A DNA stretch of 33,580 nucleotides. It comes from an uncultured Porphyromonadaceae bacterium. GTDB taxonomy: Bacteria > Bacteroidota > Bacteroidia > Bacteroidales > Muribaculaceae. The translations under genes were made by a program, and so were the position numbers. Positions 12,228 through 21,193 of the stretch are shown in pieces (the stretch's first letter is position 1; the number at the start of each line of letters is the position of its first letter). The stretch spans positions 1 to 33,580 of the forward strand of contig CAMVDK010000003.1 in NCBI GenBank assembly GCA_947166165.1, given 5' to 3'. The notes beneath the pieces are model-generated. The model did no database searches. It was not told where the DNA came from and worked only from the letters and a program-made list of their open reading frames with translations.

Positions 12228-14126
12228 TCAGGTTTTGGGCGCACAGTAGGTGTCGTCGGCGTTGCGGACTAGGTAGCCCTCGTCGACCAGGAAGTCGACC
12301 ATCTTGCAGATGTCGTCGGCGGGGAAGGCCAGGGTGCGGATGAAGTCGGCCAGGGCGCGCGGATGCTGGCTGGCCATGTAGAGGATTCCCTGCTGCACAT
12401 CGGCGCTGGTGCTTTGCTGCCGTTGCCGCTGTTCGATGCAGAGGTCGCAGTGGCCGCAGTGGGCCTCGGTTTGCTCGCCGAAGTAGTTGAGCAATGTGAG
12501 TTCGCGGCAGCCGTCGGTGCTGTAGGCGTAGTGGATAACGGCTTCGATGCGTTGCTCCATGCGCTGCTTTTGCAGCTCGTAGACCTCGCGGGGCAGCAGC
12601 ACGTGGCGCGGCTCTTCGCGCGAGGTGGTGTAGGTGACGTAGGGCGTGCGCTTGCGGGGGATGTAGTGCAGGATGTGCATGCGCGTGAGCTCGAGCAGCG
12701 AGTCGTAGACGTGCTGCGCGTCGACCCCCGAGCGCATGGCAATCACGTCTTCGTTCACGTTCACATAGTCGGCAAACAGGCCGGTGTAGAGCCTGAGCAC
12801 GGCCATGAGCACGCGGTCGGCTCCGGGGGTGGTGGTGGGCAGGTTGTAGAGCTGGTCCTTGCGGGCGTCAATCATGATGCGCGACTGCGAGTCCATCTCC
12901 TCCACATAGTCGATGTAGCCGGCGGCGGTGAGGATGCGCAGGGCGTTGTGGGTGGGCAGAACGGGCAGCTTGTAGGTGCGGCAGAATAGGCCGAAGTTGA
13001 AGTCGTAGGTGCGGTCGTAGCCGCTGCCGAGGGCCACGCCGAGGAAGTTGCCGGTGAGCTCGTAGACGCGGCGGATGAACTGCTTGTCGGGGTATGCGTC
13101 GGCGAGGCGGCGGCGCAGGGTGCGGCGGTCGGTGGTGCTGACGAGCAGCACGGCGTAGGAGCGGCGCCCGTCGCGTCCGGCGCGTCCGGCTTCCTGGTAG
13201 TATTCCTCGAGCGAGCTGGGCACGTCGATGTGCACCACCACGCGCACGTCGGGCTTGTCGATGCCCATTCCGAAGGCGTTGGTGGCCACCATCACGCGGC
13301 ACTGGTCGCTCTTCCATCGGTTCTGCTTGTGGTTCTTGACCTCGGCGGCGAGGCCGGCATGATAGTAGTCGGCCGCGATGCCGCGCTGGCCGAGCTCGTC
13401 GCTCACCTGCTTGCAGCGCTTGCGGCTGCGGGTGTAGACAATGGCCGAGCCGGCCACCGAGTTGAGGATGTGCACCAGTTCGGCGGGCTTGTCGGTGGTG
13501 GGGCGGACCACGTAGGTGAGGTTGTCGCGCGCGAAACTCTTGCGCAGCACCACCGGCCGTTGCATTTCGAGCCGCTGCAGGATGTCGGCCTCCACCTGCT
13601 TGGTGGCGGTGGCGGTGAGGGCGAGCACGGGCACGCCGGGCAGCAGCGGGCGCACGCCCGCAATGCGCAGCAGCGAGGGGCGGAAGTCATGGCCCCACTG
13701 CGAGATGCAGTGCGCCTCGTCGACCACAATCAGGCACACGGGCATGAGGCGCAGCTGCTGGAGGAAGGCCGTGGAGGCCAAGCGCTCGGGCGACACGTAG
13801 AGGAACTTGCAGCCGCCGTAGCGGCAGCGCTCGTAGGTGCGCATCACCTCGGTGCGCGTGAGGCCGGAGCAGAGGTAGGCGGCCTTGATGTGGCGGGCGG
13901 GGGGGCCGTCCTCTGGGTCTTTCACCAGCGAGCCGATGGGGGCGTCCACCCGCTCCTGGCCGTCCCGCATGAGCGTGGGCACTTGGAGGGGGAGCGACTT
14001 GCCTCCGCCGGTGGGCATCAGGCCCAGGGTGTCGCGGCCGTCGAGCACCGAGGCGATGATTTCCTCTTGCAGGCCGCGGAAGGCGGGGTAGCCCCAGTGT
14101 TTTTTGAGTACGTCGAGTGCTGTCAT
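12228..14126 (-). CDS. recQ: RecQ family DNA helicase with divergent motif Ia
   Basis: This is a 632-aa protein, the short Bacteroidetes RecQ. Walker A (MPTGGGKS) is at 37-44, DEAH (VVDEAHCISQWGHDF) at 136-139, LALTATAT follows, and the second RecA domain carries YYHAGL, ATNAFGMGIDKPDVR and the arginine finger region YYQEAGRAGRDG. The RQC zinc site is intact (GCREL...CGHCDLC). The C-terminus ends in a winged-helix-like segment and no HRDC domain is evident. Residues 57-76 are odd: where RecQ proteins have VVxPLIALMKDQVDNL, this one reads DAPIGSLVKDPEDGP. It unwinds forked DNA in repair. It is downstream of the YbbR gene with a 79-bp gap. Confidence 0.9.
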   Translation of the reverse strand: MTALDVLKKHWGYPAFRGLQEEIIASVLDGRDTLGLMPTGGGKSLPLQVPTLMRDGQERVDAPIGSLVKDPEDGPPARHIKAAYLCSGLTRTEVMRTYERCRYGGCKFLYVSPERLASTAFLQQLRLMPVCLIVVDEAHCISQWGHDFRPSLLRIAGVRPLLPGVPVLALTATATKQVEADILQRLEMQRPVVLRKSFARDNLTYVVRPTTDKPAELVHILNSVAGSAIVYTRSRKRCKQVSDELGQRGIAADYYHAGLAAEVKNHKQNRWKSDQCRVMVATNAFGMGIDKPDVRVVVHIDVPSSLEEYYQEAGRAGRDGRRSYAVLLVSTTDRRTLRRRLADAYPDKQFIRRVYELTGNFLGVALGSGYDRTYDFNFGLFCRTYKLPVLPTHNALRILTAAGYIDYVEEMDSQSRIMIDARKDQLYNLPTTTPGADRVLMAVLRLYTGLFADYVNVNEDVIAMRSGVDAQHVYDSLLELTRMHILHYIPRKRTPYVTYTTSREEPRHVLLPREVYELQKQRMEQRIEAVIHYAYSTDGCRELTLLNYFGEQTEAHCGHCDLCIEQRQRQQSTSADVQQGILYMASQHPRALADFIRTLAFPADDICKMVDFLVDEGYLVRNADDTYCAPKT

Positions 14127-14205
14127 GGTGTCGTGCGATTCGGGATTGGGGGCATGTGGCGGGCTGCGGCGAGGCTCTTTGGCCCGCGGGCGCAGCTGCG
14201 CGCGC

Positions 14206-15177
14206 TCACTTCTTCTCGATGATGTATTCCACGCTGTCGGTCATCGGGGTCACGTCGTGGAACACGCCCGAGGCCTCGCCCACCTGCACAGCGGCCTTGT
14301 TGCCGGCGGTGGTGAGGTCGATGGTGTTGTAGTCCACCACGAGAGTCACCACGCCGTCGGTGGAGCGCACGAGGCTCTCGGGAGCGTAGTAGTGCACGTC
14401 GACGCTAGCCGGGAAAAAGACGATGCTGACGCCCGGCGGGGCGTTGCGCACCACCACGGGCACCGTTTTGGTGACGGGCCGGAGCTTCTCAATGGGCACA
14501 ACCACGGCCACCGACGACGGCTCGACCACAGCACCCTTGACGGGCGAGATGTGCACGGTGCGGCGCAGTGTGTCGCGTAGGTCGGTCTCCTTGACGTGGT
14601 AGGTGTACACCTCGTTGATTTGCTTGAGCGTCTTGGAGTCGGCGAAGACGATCACCGAGTCGGTGCTGTGCTCCACAAAGCCGTTCTGCACAAAGGTGGC
14701 GGCCGGAGTGGCCACGATGTCGTACTTGACGGGCACGCGCTTGCTGTGCTCGCTGTAGCGCGCGGTGATGCTTTCGGGCAGGATGATGATTTCCTGCGGT
14801 TGGGCGCCGAGCAGGCGCACGATGGCTTTGCGCAGATGGGCGGCGTCGTACTTGAAAGTGCCCTCGCCCTCGGCGGCGTCGACGGCGATGGTGAGCCGGG
14901 GCACCTGGCCGAACATGGCACGCAAGAAGAAGCGCCCGCGCTCCTTGATGGTGACCGTGATGGTGTCGGGCACCGGCGTGAGAAACCGCGCGCTGGCGGG
15001 CAGGCGGTATTCCACGGGTATCTCGATGCTGCGCGTCATGTACTCGCCTGCGGTGAGAAACGCCCAAAAGGCGGCCGAGATGACCACAAAGCTCAGGTAG
15101 AGAAGGATGGAACGCGTGCGGTTGGAACCGATGCGCGGATGCTTGAGCTGCCGATATTTTTCGGACCAGAAACTCAC
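14206..15177 (-). CDS. YbbR-domain membrane-anchored protein
   Basis: This is a 323-aa protein. A basic N-terminus is followed by one transmembrane helix (SILLYLSFVVISAAFWAFLT, about 23-42), and the rest lies outside the cytoplasm. The extracytoplasmic part contains YbbR-type beta repeats (IEIPVEYRLPA, ITVTIKERG, VPVKYDIVATP, VPVVVRNAPPG). It lies directly after yajC with a 4-bp overlap and after nusB, the order seen in other Bacteroidales, where coaE usually follows. Here recQ follows instead. In Firmicutes YbbR/CdaR binds the diadenylate cyclase, but the Bacteroidetes role is not known. Confidence 0.85.
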   Translation of the reverse strand: MSFWSEKYRQLKHPRIGSNRTRSILLYLSFVVISAAFWAFLTAGEYMTRSIEIPVEYRLPASARFLTPVPDTITVTIKERGRFFLRAMFGQVPRLTIAVDAAEGEGTFKYDAAHLRKAIVRLLGAQPQEIIILPESITARYSEHSKRVPVKYDIVATPAATFVQNGFVEHSTDSVIVFADSKTLKQINEVYTYHVKETDLRDTLRRTVHISPVKGAVVEPSSVAVVVPIEKLRPVTKTVPVVVRNAPPGVSIVFFPASVDVHYYAPESLVRSTDGVVTLVVDYNTIDLTTAGNKAAVQVGEASGVFHDVTPMTDSVEYIIEKK

Positions 15178-15521
15178 TGCTGCTCTTTGGGATTTGAACC
15201 GGTTTCGTTCACGTCTTGCATCGACTGGTAGATGGAGCTGATGTCGACCTTGATGCGCACGCCGTCGGCCACCTCAAGGATGACGGCTTTCTCCTTCACC
15301 TCGCGGATGCGTCCGTAGATGCCGCCGGCGGTCATGACCTTGTCGCCGTTCTTGAGCGAGGAGCGGAACTCGGTGATTTTTTTCTGTTTCTGCGATTGCG
15401 GACGGATCATAAAAAAATAAAAAATCACAATCAGGATGGCAATCATGATGAGCGTGCTCCAGCCGCTGCCGGCAGCACCGCCGCTCGGGGCGGCATCCAA
15501 GAGAAGGTAGTTGAGTAACAT
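15174..15521 (-). CDS. yajC: Sec translocon accessory subunit YajC
   Basis: This 115-aa protein has one transmembrane segment (STLIMIAILIVIFYFFMIRPQ) followed by the YajC signature IRPQSQKQKKITEFRSSLKNGDKVMTAGGIYGRIREVKEKAVILEVADGVRIKVD. It is a small partner of SecDF in the inner membrane. The start gives a short glycine/alanine-rich segment before the helix, as in other Bacteroidales YajC. It sits between nusB (21-bp gap) and the YbbR gene (overlap). Confidence 0.95.
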   Translation of the reverse strand: MLLNYLLLDAAPSGGAAGSGWSTLIMIAILIVIFYFFMIRPQSQKQKKITEFRSSLKNGDKVMTAGGIYGRIREVKEKAVILEVADGVRIKVDISSIYQSMQDVNETGSNPKEQQ

Positions 15522-15542
15522 ATGTGTATAAATTATTGGAAA

Positions 15543-16481
15543 TTACGAATTCAATTCGGGCCGCAATCCTTGCTCGCGCAGGTGCACCAGGGCGGCGTTG
15601 AGCACTCCGTTGACAAATCGGCCGCTGTTGGGCGTGCTGAACGTCTTGGCCAGTTCGATATACTCGTTGAGCGTGACCACTGTGGGAATGGAGTCGAAGC
15701 CCTTAAGCTCGGTGATGGCCATGCTCATGATCAGGCGGTCCATGAGCGCGACGCGGTCGTTGTTCCAGCGTTCGGTGTGCACAAGGCTGTCGATGAGCGC
15801 GTTGTTGTCGTCGTACTGCCGTATGGAGCACTCAAGCAGGTCGGGGCCGAAACGGCTGTCTTCGTCATTGGCAAACATGGGGAACAGCGGTTCGGGGTCG
15901 TTGCGCTCGATGCGCTGCATGGTTTTGATGGCGAAATCGACCATCACGTCGATGTCCTCGCTGCTCCAATGCATCGAGCGGGCCTCGACGGTGTCGGCAA
16001 ACAGCTGGTCCTCGGCCAGCACGTCGCGCAGCAGTGTGACCCACAGCTGGCAGTCGTCGTGCAGGGTGGCCTGCTCGAGGGCCATATAGTCGGCATAAGG
16101 CTCGCTGTGGAGCACGCGGTCGAGCATCGACCTGAGGAAGATGATGTCGTCCCAGGCCACGAGGTGGTCGCGGCAGAATCGGTTGAACTCCTCGTTCTGC
16201 CGCAGGGCCTGCGCCAGACGGTTGTCCACAAAGCGGGTGTCGGGGTTGAGATCCTGCTCGGTGGGCAAGAATTTGTGCTTGGCGTCGTCGAGGCGGCGGT
16301 CCTGCAAGTCGGTGAGTTCTACCACCAGGTGGAGCAGATAGTAGTAGAGCTCGTGCGACTTCTGGAAGGCGGTGTCGAGTTCGGCCTGGGCTTGTTCGGG
16401 CGTGCGGCCGGCGGGCTTGGTGAGCCTATAGCTGTAGAAGCACTGCAGCGCTTTAACCCTGATGAGGATGCGGTTGATCAT
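15543..16481 (-). CDS. nusB: Transcription antitermination factor NusB (long form)
   Basis: The ORF track begins at 16541, but that start would lie upstream of the promoter start point. The ATG at 16481 gives MINRILIRVKALQCFYSYRL, the conserved NusB beginning. The protein is 312 aa, longer than the roughly 140 aa of Proteobacteria, as is usual in Bacteroidetes, with an inserted helical region. The C-terminal third has the NusB core (LIDSLVHTERWNNDRVALMDRLIMSMAITEL, then VVTLNEYIELAKTFSTPNSGRFVNGVLN). It binds boxA RNA with NusE to allow antitermination on rRNA operons. It is the first gene of the nusB-yajC-YbbR operon. Confidence 0.92.
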   Translation of the reverse strand: MINRILIRVKALQCFYSYRLTKPAGRTPEQAQAELDTAFQKSHELYYYLLHLVVELTDLQDRRLDDAKHKFLPTEQDLNPDTRFVDNRLAQALRQNEEFNRFCRDHLVAWDDIIFLRSMLDRVLHSEPYADYMALEQATLHDDCQLWVTLLRDVLAEDQLFADTVEARSMHWSSEDIDVMVDFAIKTMQRIERNDPEPLFPMFANDEDSRFGPDLLECSIRQYDDNNALIDSLVHTERWNNDRVALMDRLIMSMAITELKGFDSIPTVVTLNEYIELAKTFSTPNSGRFVNGVLNAALVHLREQGLRPELNS

Positions 16482-16511
16482 TTTGCGATAATGGATGAAT
16501 AAATGGTGGTG

Positions 16512-16543
16512 CAAAGTTACAACATATTGCCGAAACGGCAAAA
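16512..16543 (-). promoter_or_regulatory. nusB operon promoter (Bacteroidetes type)
   Basis: On the minus strand TTTTG (16539-16543) is followed by 19 bp and TAACTTTG (16512-16519), matching the Bacteroidetes -33/-7 pattern. Transcription would begin near 16505, about 25 nt before the nusB ATG. Confidence 0.75.
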
Positions 16544-16578
16544 TGCGCCGTTGGCGGAGTGGGGGAGCGCGCGAGCGT

Positions 16579-17361
16579 TCAGTCCACGCGCTGGTTGTCG
16601 AGCAGTCGCTGCCGCACGACCTCGTAGATCATGATGCCGGCGGCCACCGACACGTTGAGCGAGCGGATGTTGCCGAACTCCGGGATGGCCACGCGGTGCT
16701 GGCACAGCCGCTCCACCTCGGGCGAGATGCCGCGGTCTTCGGCTCCGAGCACAAGGGCCACCGGGCCTGTGTAGCTGACGGCGGTGTAGGGTTCTGCCCC
16801 CTCGCCGCTGGTGCCCACGATGGCGAAGCCGCTGTCGCGCAGATAGCGCAGCGCCGCCACAAGGTTGCTTTGCCGGCACACGGGCAGATAGTTGAGTGCT
16901 CCGGCCGAGGTCTTGACCGCGTCGGGCGTGGCTCCCACACTGCCGTGCTGCGGGATGACGATTGCACTGGCTCCGGCACACTCGCAGGTGCGGGCGATGG
17001 CACCGAAGTTGCGCACGTCGGTCACTCCGTCGAGCACGACCAGAAAGGGGTTGTCGCCCTGCTCGTAGAGCGTGGGCACGAGTTGCTCCACCGTGCAATA
17101 GTCGACGGCGGCCATGAGCGCCAACGCCCCCTGGTGGTTCTTGCGGGTGACGCGGTTGATGCGCTCCTCAGGCACTCGCTGCACGGGCACCGAGGCGGCG
17201 CGGGCCTTGTCGATGAGTTCGGCCACCAGGTCGCCGCGCAGGTCGCGGCGGAGCAGGATCTTGTCGATGGGGCGGCCGGAGTCGATGGCCTCGATCACGG
17301 CGTGAAGGCCATACACATAGTGTTGCGACGGGGTGGGGTGGGTATCGGTGTTGGTCATCAT
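16579..17361 (-). CDS. rlmB: 23S rRNA guanosine-2'-O-methyltransferase (RlmB-like)
   Basis: This is a 260-aa SpoU-family SPOUT methyltransferase. It has the substrate-binding N-domain (HYVYGLHAVIEAIDSGRPIDKILLRRDL, then RINRVTRKNHQGALAL) followed by the knot domain. Motif 1 is LDGVTDVRNFGAIARTCECAG, motif 2 is ALVLGAEDRGISPEV, and motif 3 is IPEFGNIRSLNVSVAAGIMIYE. These are diagnostic of TrmH/RlmB. It probably methylates G2251 of 23S rRNA. It is the last gene of the dnaN-led operon, overlapping recN by 4 bp (ATGA). The start has two tandem ATGs and either may be used. Confidence 0.92.
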   Translation of the reverse strand: MMTNTDTHPTPSQHYVYGLHAVIEAIDSGRPIDKILLRRDLRGDLVAELIDKARAASVPVQRVPEERINRVTRKNHQGALALMAAVDYCTVEQLVPTLYEQGDNPFLVVLDGVTDVRNFGAIARTCECAGASAIVIPQHGSVGATPDAVKTSAGALNYLPVCRQSNLVAALRYLRDSGFAIVGTSGEGAEPYTAVSYTGPVALVLGAEDRGISPEVERLCQHRVAIPEFGNIRSLNVSVAAGIMIYEVVRQRLLDNQRVD

Positions 17362-19034
17362 TTGGTTGTGTTTTGGCTGATGAGCGATTGGGCGTTGCGG
17401 ATGGCGGCCTCGTCGAGCTGGCGACCGCTGAGCATGCGGGCTATCTCGAGCACGTGCTGCTCATCGTCGAGGCGGCGGATGGACGTCAGCGTGGAGTCGG
17501 CCTCGTCGGTCTTGTAGACCTGGTAGTGGTGCTGGCCGTGCGAGGCCACTTGCGGCAGGTGGGTGATGGCAATCACCTGTATCGAGCGCGCTATGCCGGC
17601 CATCATGGCACCGATGCGGCTGGCCACATCGCCCGACACGCCGGTGTCGACCTCGTCGAAAATGATGGTGGGCAGGTTCATGGTGCTGGCTATGATGGCT
17701 TTGATGCATAGCATGATGCGCGACATCTCGCCGCCCGACGCGGTGTCGCGCAGCGGCATGGGCGCCTGGTTCTTGTTGAAGGCCATCATGAAGTCGACGG
17801 CATCGGCTCCGCTGGCCGTCAGCGCGGTGGCGCTGAAGTCGACGTGGAAGCGCAGGTTTTTCAGCCCCAGCTCGGTGGCCATGGGCAGTAGTTGCTGCTC
17901 GAATTGGGCGGCCGCTTGCTGGCGGCCTTCGGTCAGGCGGCAGGCCAGCGCGGTGGCCTCGCTGCGGAGCGCGTCGACCTGTGCCTGACGCTGGGCGAGC
18001 TGCTCGTCGGCGCCGTCGATGGCGGCCAGACGGGCTTCGTAGTCGTGCTGCAAGTCGAGCAGGGCGTCGACCGAGTCGGCTCCGAGTTTGCGCTCCAGGT
18101 CGTAGATTTCGCCCAACCGGGTTTCGACGCGCTCGAGTTGCTCGGGGTCGGACTCGAGGGTGGCCAGCAGGTCCTGCACGGTGGCGGCGATGTCCTTGAG
18201 TTCGATGAGCGTGGCGCTGGTGCGCTGGCTCAGTTCGGCGGCTTCGGGGAGCATGGTCTCGAGCTGCGCGAGTTGCGAGGCCGACTGCTTGAGTCGCGAC
18301 AGCATCGAGCCGCCGCCGTCGGTGTCGTCGCCGTCGATGTCGTTGTGCACGAGCCAGAGCGTCTGCTTGATGTGGCTGGAGCCAGCCAGTCGCCGTTGCA
18401 GGGCCTCGAGCTGCTGGTCTTCGCCGGGGGTGAGGCGCATCTGCTGCAGTTGGTTGCATTGGAAGGCGATGTAGTCGTGCTCGGCCTGCGCCTGGGCGAG
18501 CTGCCGCCGCATTTTCTCCAGGTCGCGCTCGGCCTGAGTGAGCTGCTGGTAGGTCTGGGCGTACTGGTCGAGCAGCGGCTGGTGATGGGCGATGGTGTCG
18601 AGGATGCGCAGCTGGAAGGCCGCAGTGGCGAGCAGCATGTTGCTGTGCTGCGAGTGGATGTCGACCAGCCGTGTGGCGAGCTGCTTGAGCGTGGCCAGCT
18701 GCACGGGGGTGTCGTTGACAAAGGCCCTCGACCGTCCGCCAGCCCCCACCTCGCGGCGCAGGATGCACTCGGGGCAGTAGTCCACGTCGATTTCGTCGAA
18801 GTAGGGTTCGAGCCCGAAGCCGTCGACGGCGAAGGTGGCCTCGACCACGGTTTTGGCCTGCTTGTCGCGGATGGCCTGTGCGCTGGCGCGCTCGCCCAGG
18901 ATGAGCGACAGCGCGCCTAGGATGATGGATTTTCCGGCCCCTGTCTCGCCGGTGATGATGGTGAGCCCGGGGTCGAAGGTCACCTCAAGGTGGTCGATGA
19001 GCGCATAGTTGCTGATGTGGAGCGTGGTGAGCAT
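17358..19034 (-). CDS. recN: DNA repair ATPase RecN
   Basis: This is a 558-aa SMC-like protein. Walker A GETGAGKS is at 29-36 after the typical MLTTLHISNYALIDHLEVTFDPGLTIITG. Long coiled coils run from about 150 to 370 (HSQHSNMLLA and the Q-loop region precede them). The C-terminal ABC part has TASGGEMSRIMLCIKAI and the Walker B TIIFDEVDTGVSGDVASRIG. It gathers broken DNA ends in double-strand break repair. It lies between the DUF4835 gene (35 bp) and rlmB, as in many Bacteroidetes. Confidence 0.95.
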   Translation of the reverse strand: MLTTLHISNYALIDHLEVTFDPGLTIITGETGAGKSIILGALSLILGERASAQAIRDKQAKTVVEATFAVDGFGLEPYFDEIDVDYCPECILRREVGAGGRSRAFVNDTPVQLATLKQLATRLVDIHSQHSNMLLATAAFQLRILDTIAHHQPLLDQYAQTYQQLTQAERDLEKMRRQLAQAQAEHDYIAFQCNQLQQMRLTPGEDQQLEALQRRLAGSSHIKQTLWLVHNDIDGDDTDGGGSMLSRLKQSASQLAQLETMLPEAAELSQRTSATLIELKDIAATVQDLLATLESDPEQLERVETRLGEIYDLERKLGADSVDALLDLQHDYEARLAAIDGADEQLAQRQAQVDALRSEATALACRLTEGRQQAAAQFEQQLLPMATELGLKNLRFHVDFSATALTASGADAVDFMMAFNKNQAPMPLRDTASGGEMSRIMLCIKAIIASTMNLPTIIFDEVDTGVSGDVASRIGAMMAGIARSIQVIAITHLPQVASHGQHHYQVYKTDEADSTLTSIRRLDDEQHVLEIARMLSGRQLDEAAIRNAQSLISQNTTK

Positions 19035-19069
19035 GAATCAGGATGAAGCGTGTGGTGGCGTGCGGGGCG

Positions 19070-19978
19070 TCAGAACGTGTCGTCCGACACTTTTTTGATT
19101 TTGTCGAGGCGTTCGAGGTCAGTGGGGTAGATGGGGTAGAGGGTCTCATAGACGCTCTCCTTTTCGCTTGAGTTGGCCTTGCTGTAGATGTTGACCAGCT
19201 CGTCCAACTTGGCGTCGCGGAACATCGACAGGCACACGCTCATCGAGTTGGCGTCGTAGATTTTCTTGAGCGTTTCGAGCTGCTTGGTGATGTTGGCGCG
19301 GCCCTTGTCGACGCTCACCACCATCTGGTCGAGACCCTGCCGGTGGTACTGGTAGAGCACCTCGCGAATGCCGGCGGTCTGCGAGTCGGTGAAGGCGCTG
19401 ATGACAGCCGAGCGGTTTTTGGTGTCCTCGAAAGCCCTCCATCCCGTCTCGCCCGAGCCTTGGGCCAGCCGCACCACGTTGGCGGCCTTCTCGTAGTAGG
19501 GGTCGCCGCCGTTCGGCGCGAAGGTGTCGAAGTCCATGGCGATGATCAGATAGGCGTAGAAGTTGAGGATGGCCGTGAGGTTGCTCTGCATCTCCTGCTC
19601 GTTGAACGTGAGCGGGTCGTTCTCCATGTAGGTGAAGTCGATTTTGGTGTCCTTGAAGTTGATCACCGTGGTGGTGTAGGAGCTGTTGTAGACGGGCCGC
19701 TGCGACTGTATCTGCAGGTCGCCTTTCATTTCGCCGGTGCCGTCGTTGTACTCCGAAATGGTGAAAAAGAGCTTGCACACGATGCGCTCGTTGTAGCCAA
19801 ACTGGGCGTCGGTCCACTTGGTTGTGTTCATATAGTCGGAAATGGCCTGCTGCAGGGTGTTGAACACGTCTTTGTTGACGTTTCCCACCTTGCTGGCGTT
19901 GACCTCGACGGTGCAGTTGAGCTCCTGGGCTTCGTCCTGCGCCCACGCTGCGGCGGCGATGAGAAATCTTCTACGCAT
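19070..19978 (-). CDS. DUF4835 (PorD-like) exported protein
   Basis: The product is 302 aa. It starts [31 protein letters not shown], and the match ELNCTVEVNxxKVxxxxKxVFxTLQxAI is the DUF4835 signature. As I recall, current annotation calls this family type IX secretion system protein PorD, though that role should be treated with care. The start shares bases with the coaBC stop (8-bp overlap), which supports MRRRF. The signal peptide is very short, with a hydrophobic core of about 9 residues (FLIAAAAWA), shorter than in relatives, perhaps after a small deletion. The track's longer N-terminus runs into coaBC and is not real. Confidence 0.85.
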   Translation of the reverse strand: MRRRFLIAAAAWAQDEAQELNCTVEVNASKVGNVNKDVFNTLQQAISDYMNTTKWTDAQFGYNERIVCKLFFTISEYNDGTGEMKGDLQIQSQRPVYNSSYTTTVINFKDTKIDFTYMENDPLTFNEQEMQSNLTAILNFYAYLIIAMDFDTFAPNGGDPYYEKAANVVRLAQGSGETGWRAFEDTKNRSAVISAFTDSQTAGIREVLYQYHRQGLDQMVVSVDKGRANITKQLETLKKIYDANSMSVCLSMFRDAKLDELVNIYSKANSSEKESVYETLYPIYPTDLERLDKIKKVSDDTF

Positions 19979-21188
19979 TTTTCTGACTGAGGATGAGTTG
20001 ATGTATGGCATCGACAACGTCGGCGGCCACCTCGCGCTTGTTCTTGAGCGGGTAGGGGGTCTGCCGGCCGTCGGCGGTGATGATGGTCACGCGGTTGGTG
20101 TCGACCTGGAATCCGGCCTGGGGGTCGCGCAGTGAGTTGAGCACGATCATGTCGAGGTGCTTGCGCTGGAGCTTGCCCAGGGCGTTGGCCTGCTCGTTGT
20201 CGGTTTCGAGCGCGAAGCCCACGGTGATTTGCCCCGGTCGCTTGGCCTGGCCGGTGGCCAGGGCGATGTCGGGATTGGGCACCAGGCGCAGCACGGGAGG
20301 CTCGTTGCCTTCGCGCTTGATTTTGTGCTGTGCCACGTTGTCGACACGGTAGTCGGCCACAGCGGCGCAGAGGATGGCCACGTCGGCCTGGCCAAAGGCG
20401 GCCAGGGTGGCCTGTAGCATCTGCTCGGCGCTCTCCACATCAACGCGCTCGATGGCCGGGTGGCGCGTGGACAGGCTCACCGGGCCAGCCACCAGGGTGA
20501 CCTGCGCGCCGCGCGCCGCACACTCCTCGGCCAGGGCAAAGCCCATCTTGCCGCTGGAGAAGTTGCTGATGTACCGCACCGGGTCGATGCGCTCCACGGT
20601 GGGCCCGGCGGTGATGACCACGCGCCGGCCCGCCAGGTCTTGCCCTCTGGCGAAGAAGTCGTCGAGCACGAGCACAATGTTCTCCGGCTCTTCCATGCGG
20701 CCTTTGCCTATCAAGTGGCTGGCCAGCTCGCCCTCGGCCGGCTCGATGATGTGGTTGCCATAGCTGCGGAGCAGCTCCAGGTTGCGCACGGTGGACGGAT
20801 GCCGCATCATGTCGAGGTCCATGGCCGGGGCCACAAACACCGGCGCTTTGGCCGAGAGATAGGTGGTGACGAGCATGTTGTCGGCCACGCCGTTGGCCAT
20901 CTTGCCGATGGTGGAGGCGGTGGCGGGGGCCACCACCATGGCGTCGGCCCACAGACCCAGGTCCACATGGCTGTTCCACTGGCCGGTGTTGGCGGTGAAA
21001 AACTCGCTGATCACGGGCCGGCCGCTGAGTGTGGACAGCGTGACGGGCGTGATGAACTCGCGCGCGTTGGGTGTCATGACCACTTGCACCTCGGCGCCGG
21101 CTTTGACGAGCAAGCGCACCAACGTGGCCGTCTTGAAGGCAGCTATTCCGCCAGTGATTCCAACTATGATATGCTTATCCTTGAGCAT
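19971..21188 (-). CDS. coaBC: Bifunctional phosphopantothenoylcysteine decarboxylase/synthetase
   Basis: This is a 405-aa protein. The N-terminal CoaC flavoprotein domain has [21 protein letters not shown], the catalytic His region [21 protein letters not shown], and PAMDLDMM (the PxMNxxM loop with the Asn changed to Asp). The C-terminal CoaB domain has [39 protein letters not shown] and AVADYRV, with the KxKK-type end. It makes 4'-phosphopantetheine for coenzyme A from phosphopantothenate and cysteine. It lies 5 bp downstream of the exonuclease gene. Confidence 0.95.
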   Translation of the reverse strand: MLKDKHIIVGITGGIAAFKTATLVRLLVKAGAEVQVVMTPNAREFITPVTLSTLSGRPVISEFFTANTGQWNSHVDLGLWADAMVVAPATASTIGKMANGVADNMLVTTYLSAKAPVFVAPAMDLDMMRHPSTVRNLELLRSYGNHIIEPAEGELASHLIGKGRMEEPENIVLVLDDFFARGQDLAGRRVVITAGPTVERIDPVRYISNFSSGKMGFALAEECAARGAQVTLVAGPVSLSTRHPAIERVDVESAEQMLQATLAAFGQADVAILCAAVADYRVDNVAQHKIKREGNEPPVLRLVPNPDIALATGQAKRPGQITVGFALETDNEQANALGKLQRKHLDMIVLNSLRDPQAGFQVDTNRVTIITADGRQTPYPLKNKREVAADVVDAIHQLILSQKNA

Positions 21189-21193
21189 ATTGG

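Noticed and set aside
13899-13958. Compensating frameshifts in recQ
   Set aside because: Neither alternative frame gives the expected motif Ia, and one contains a stop, so substitution is more likely.
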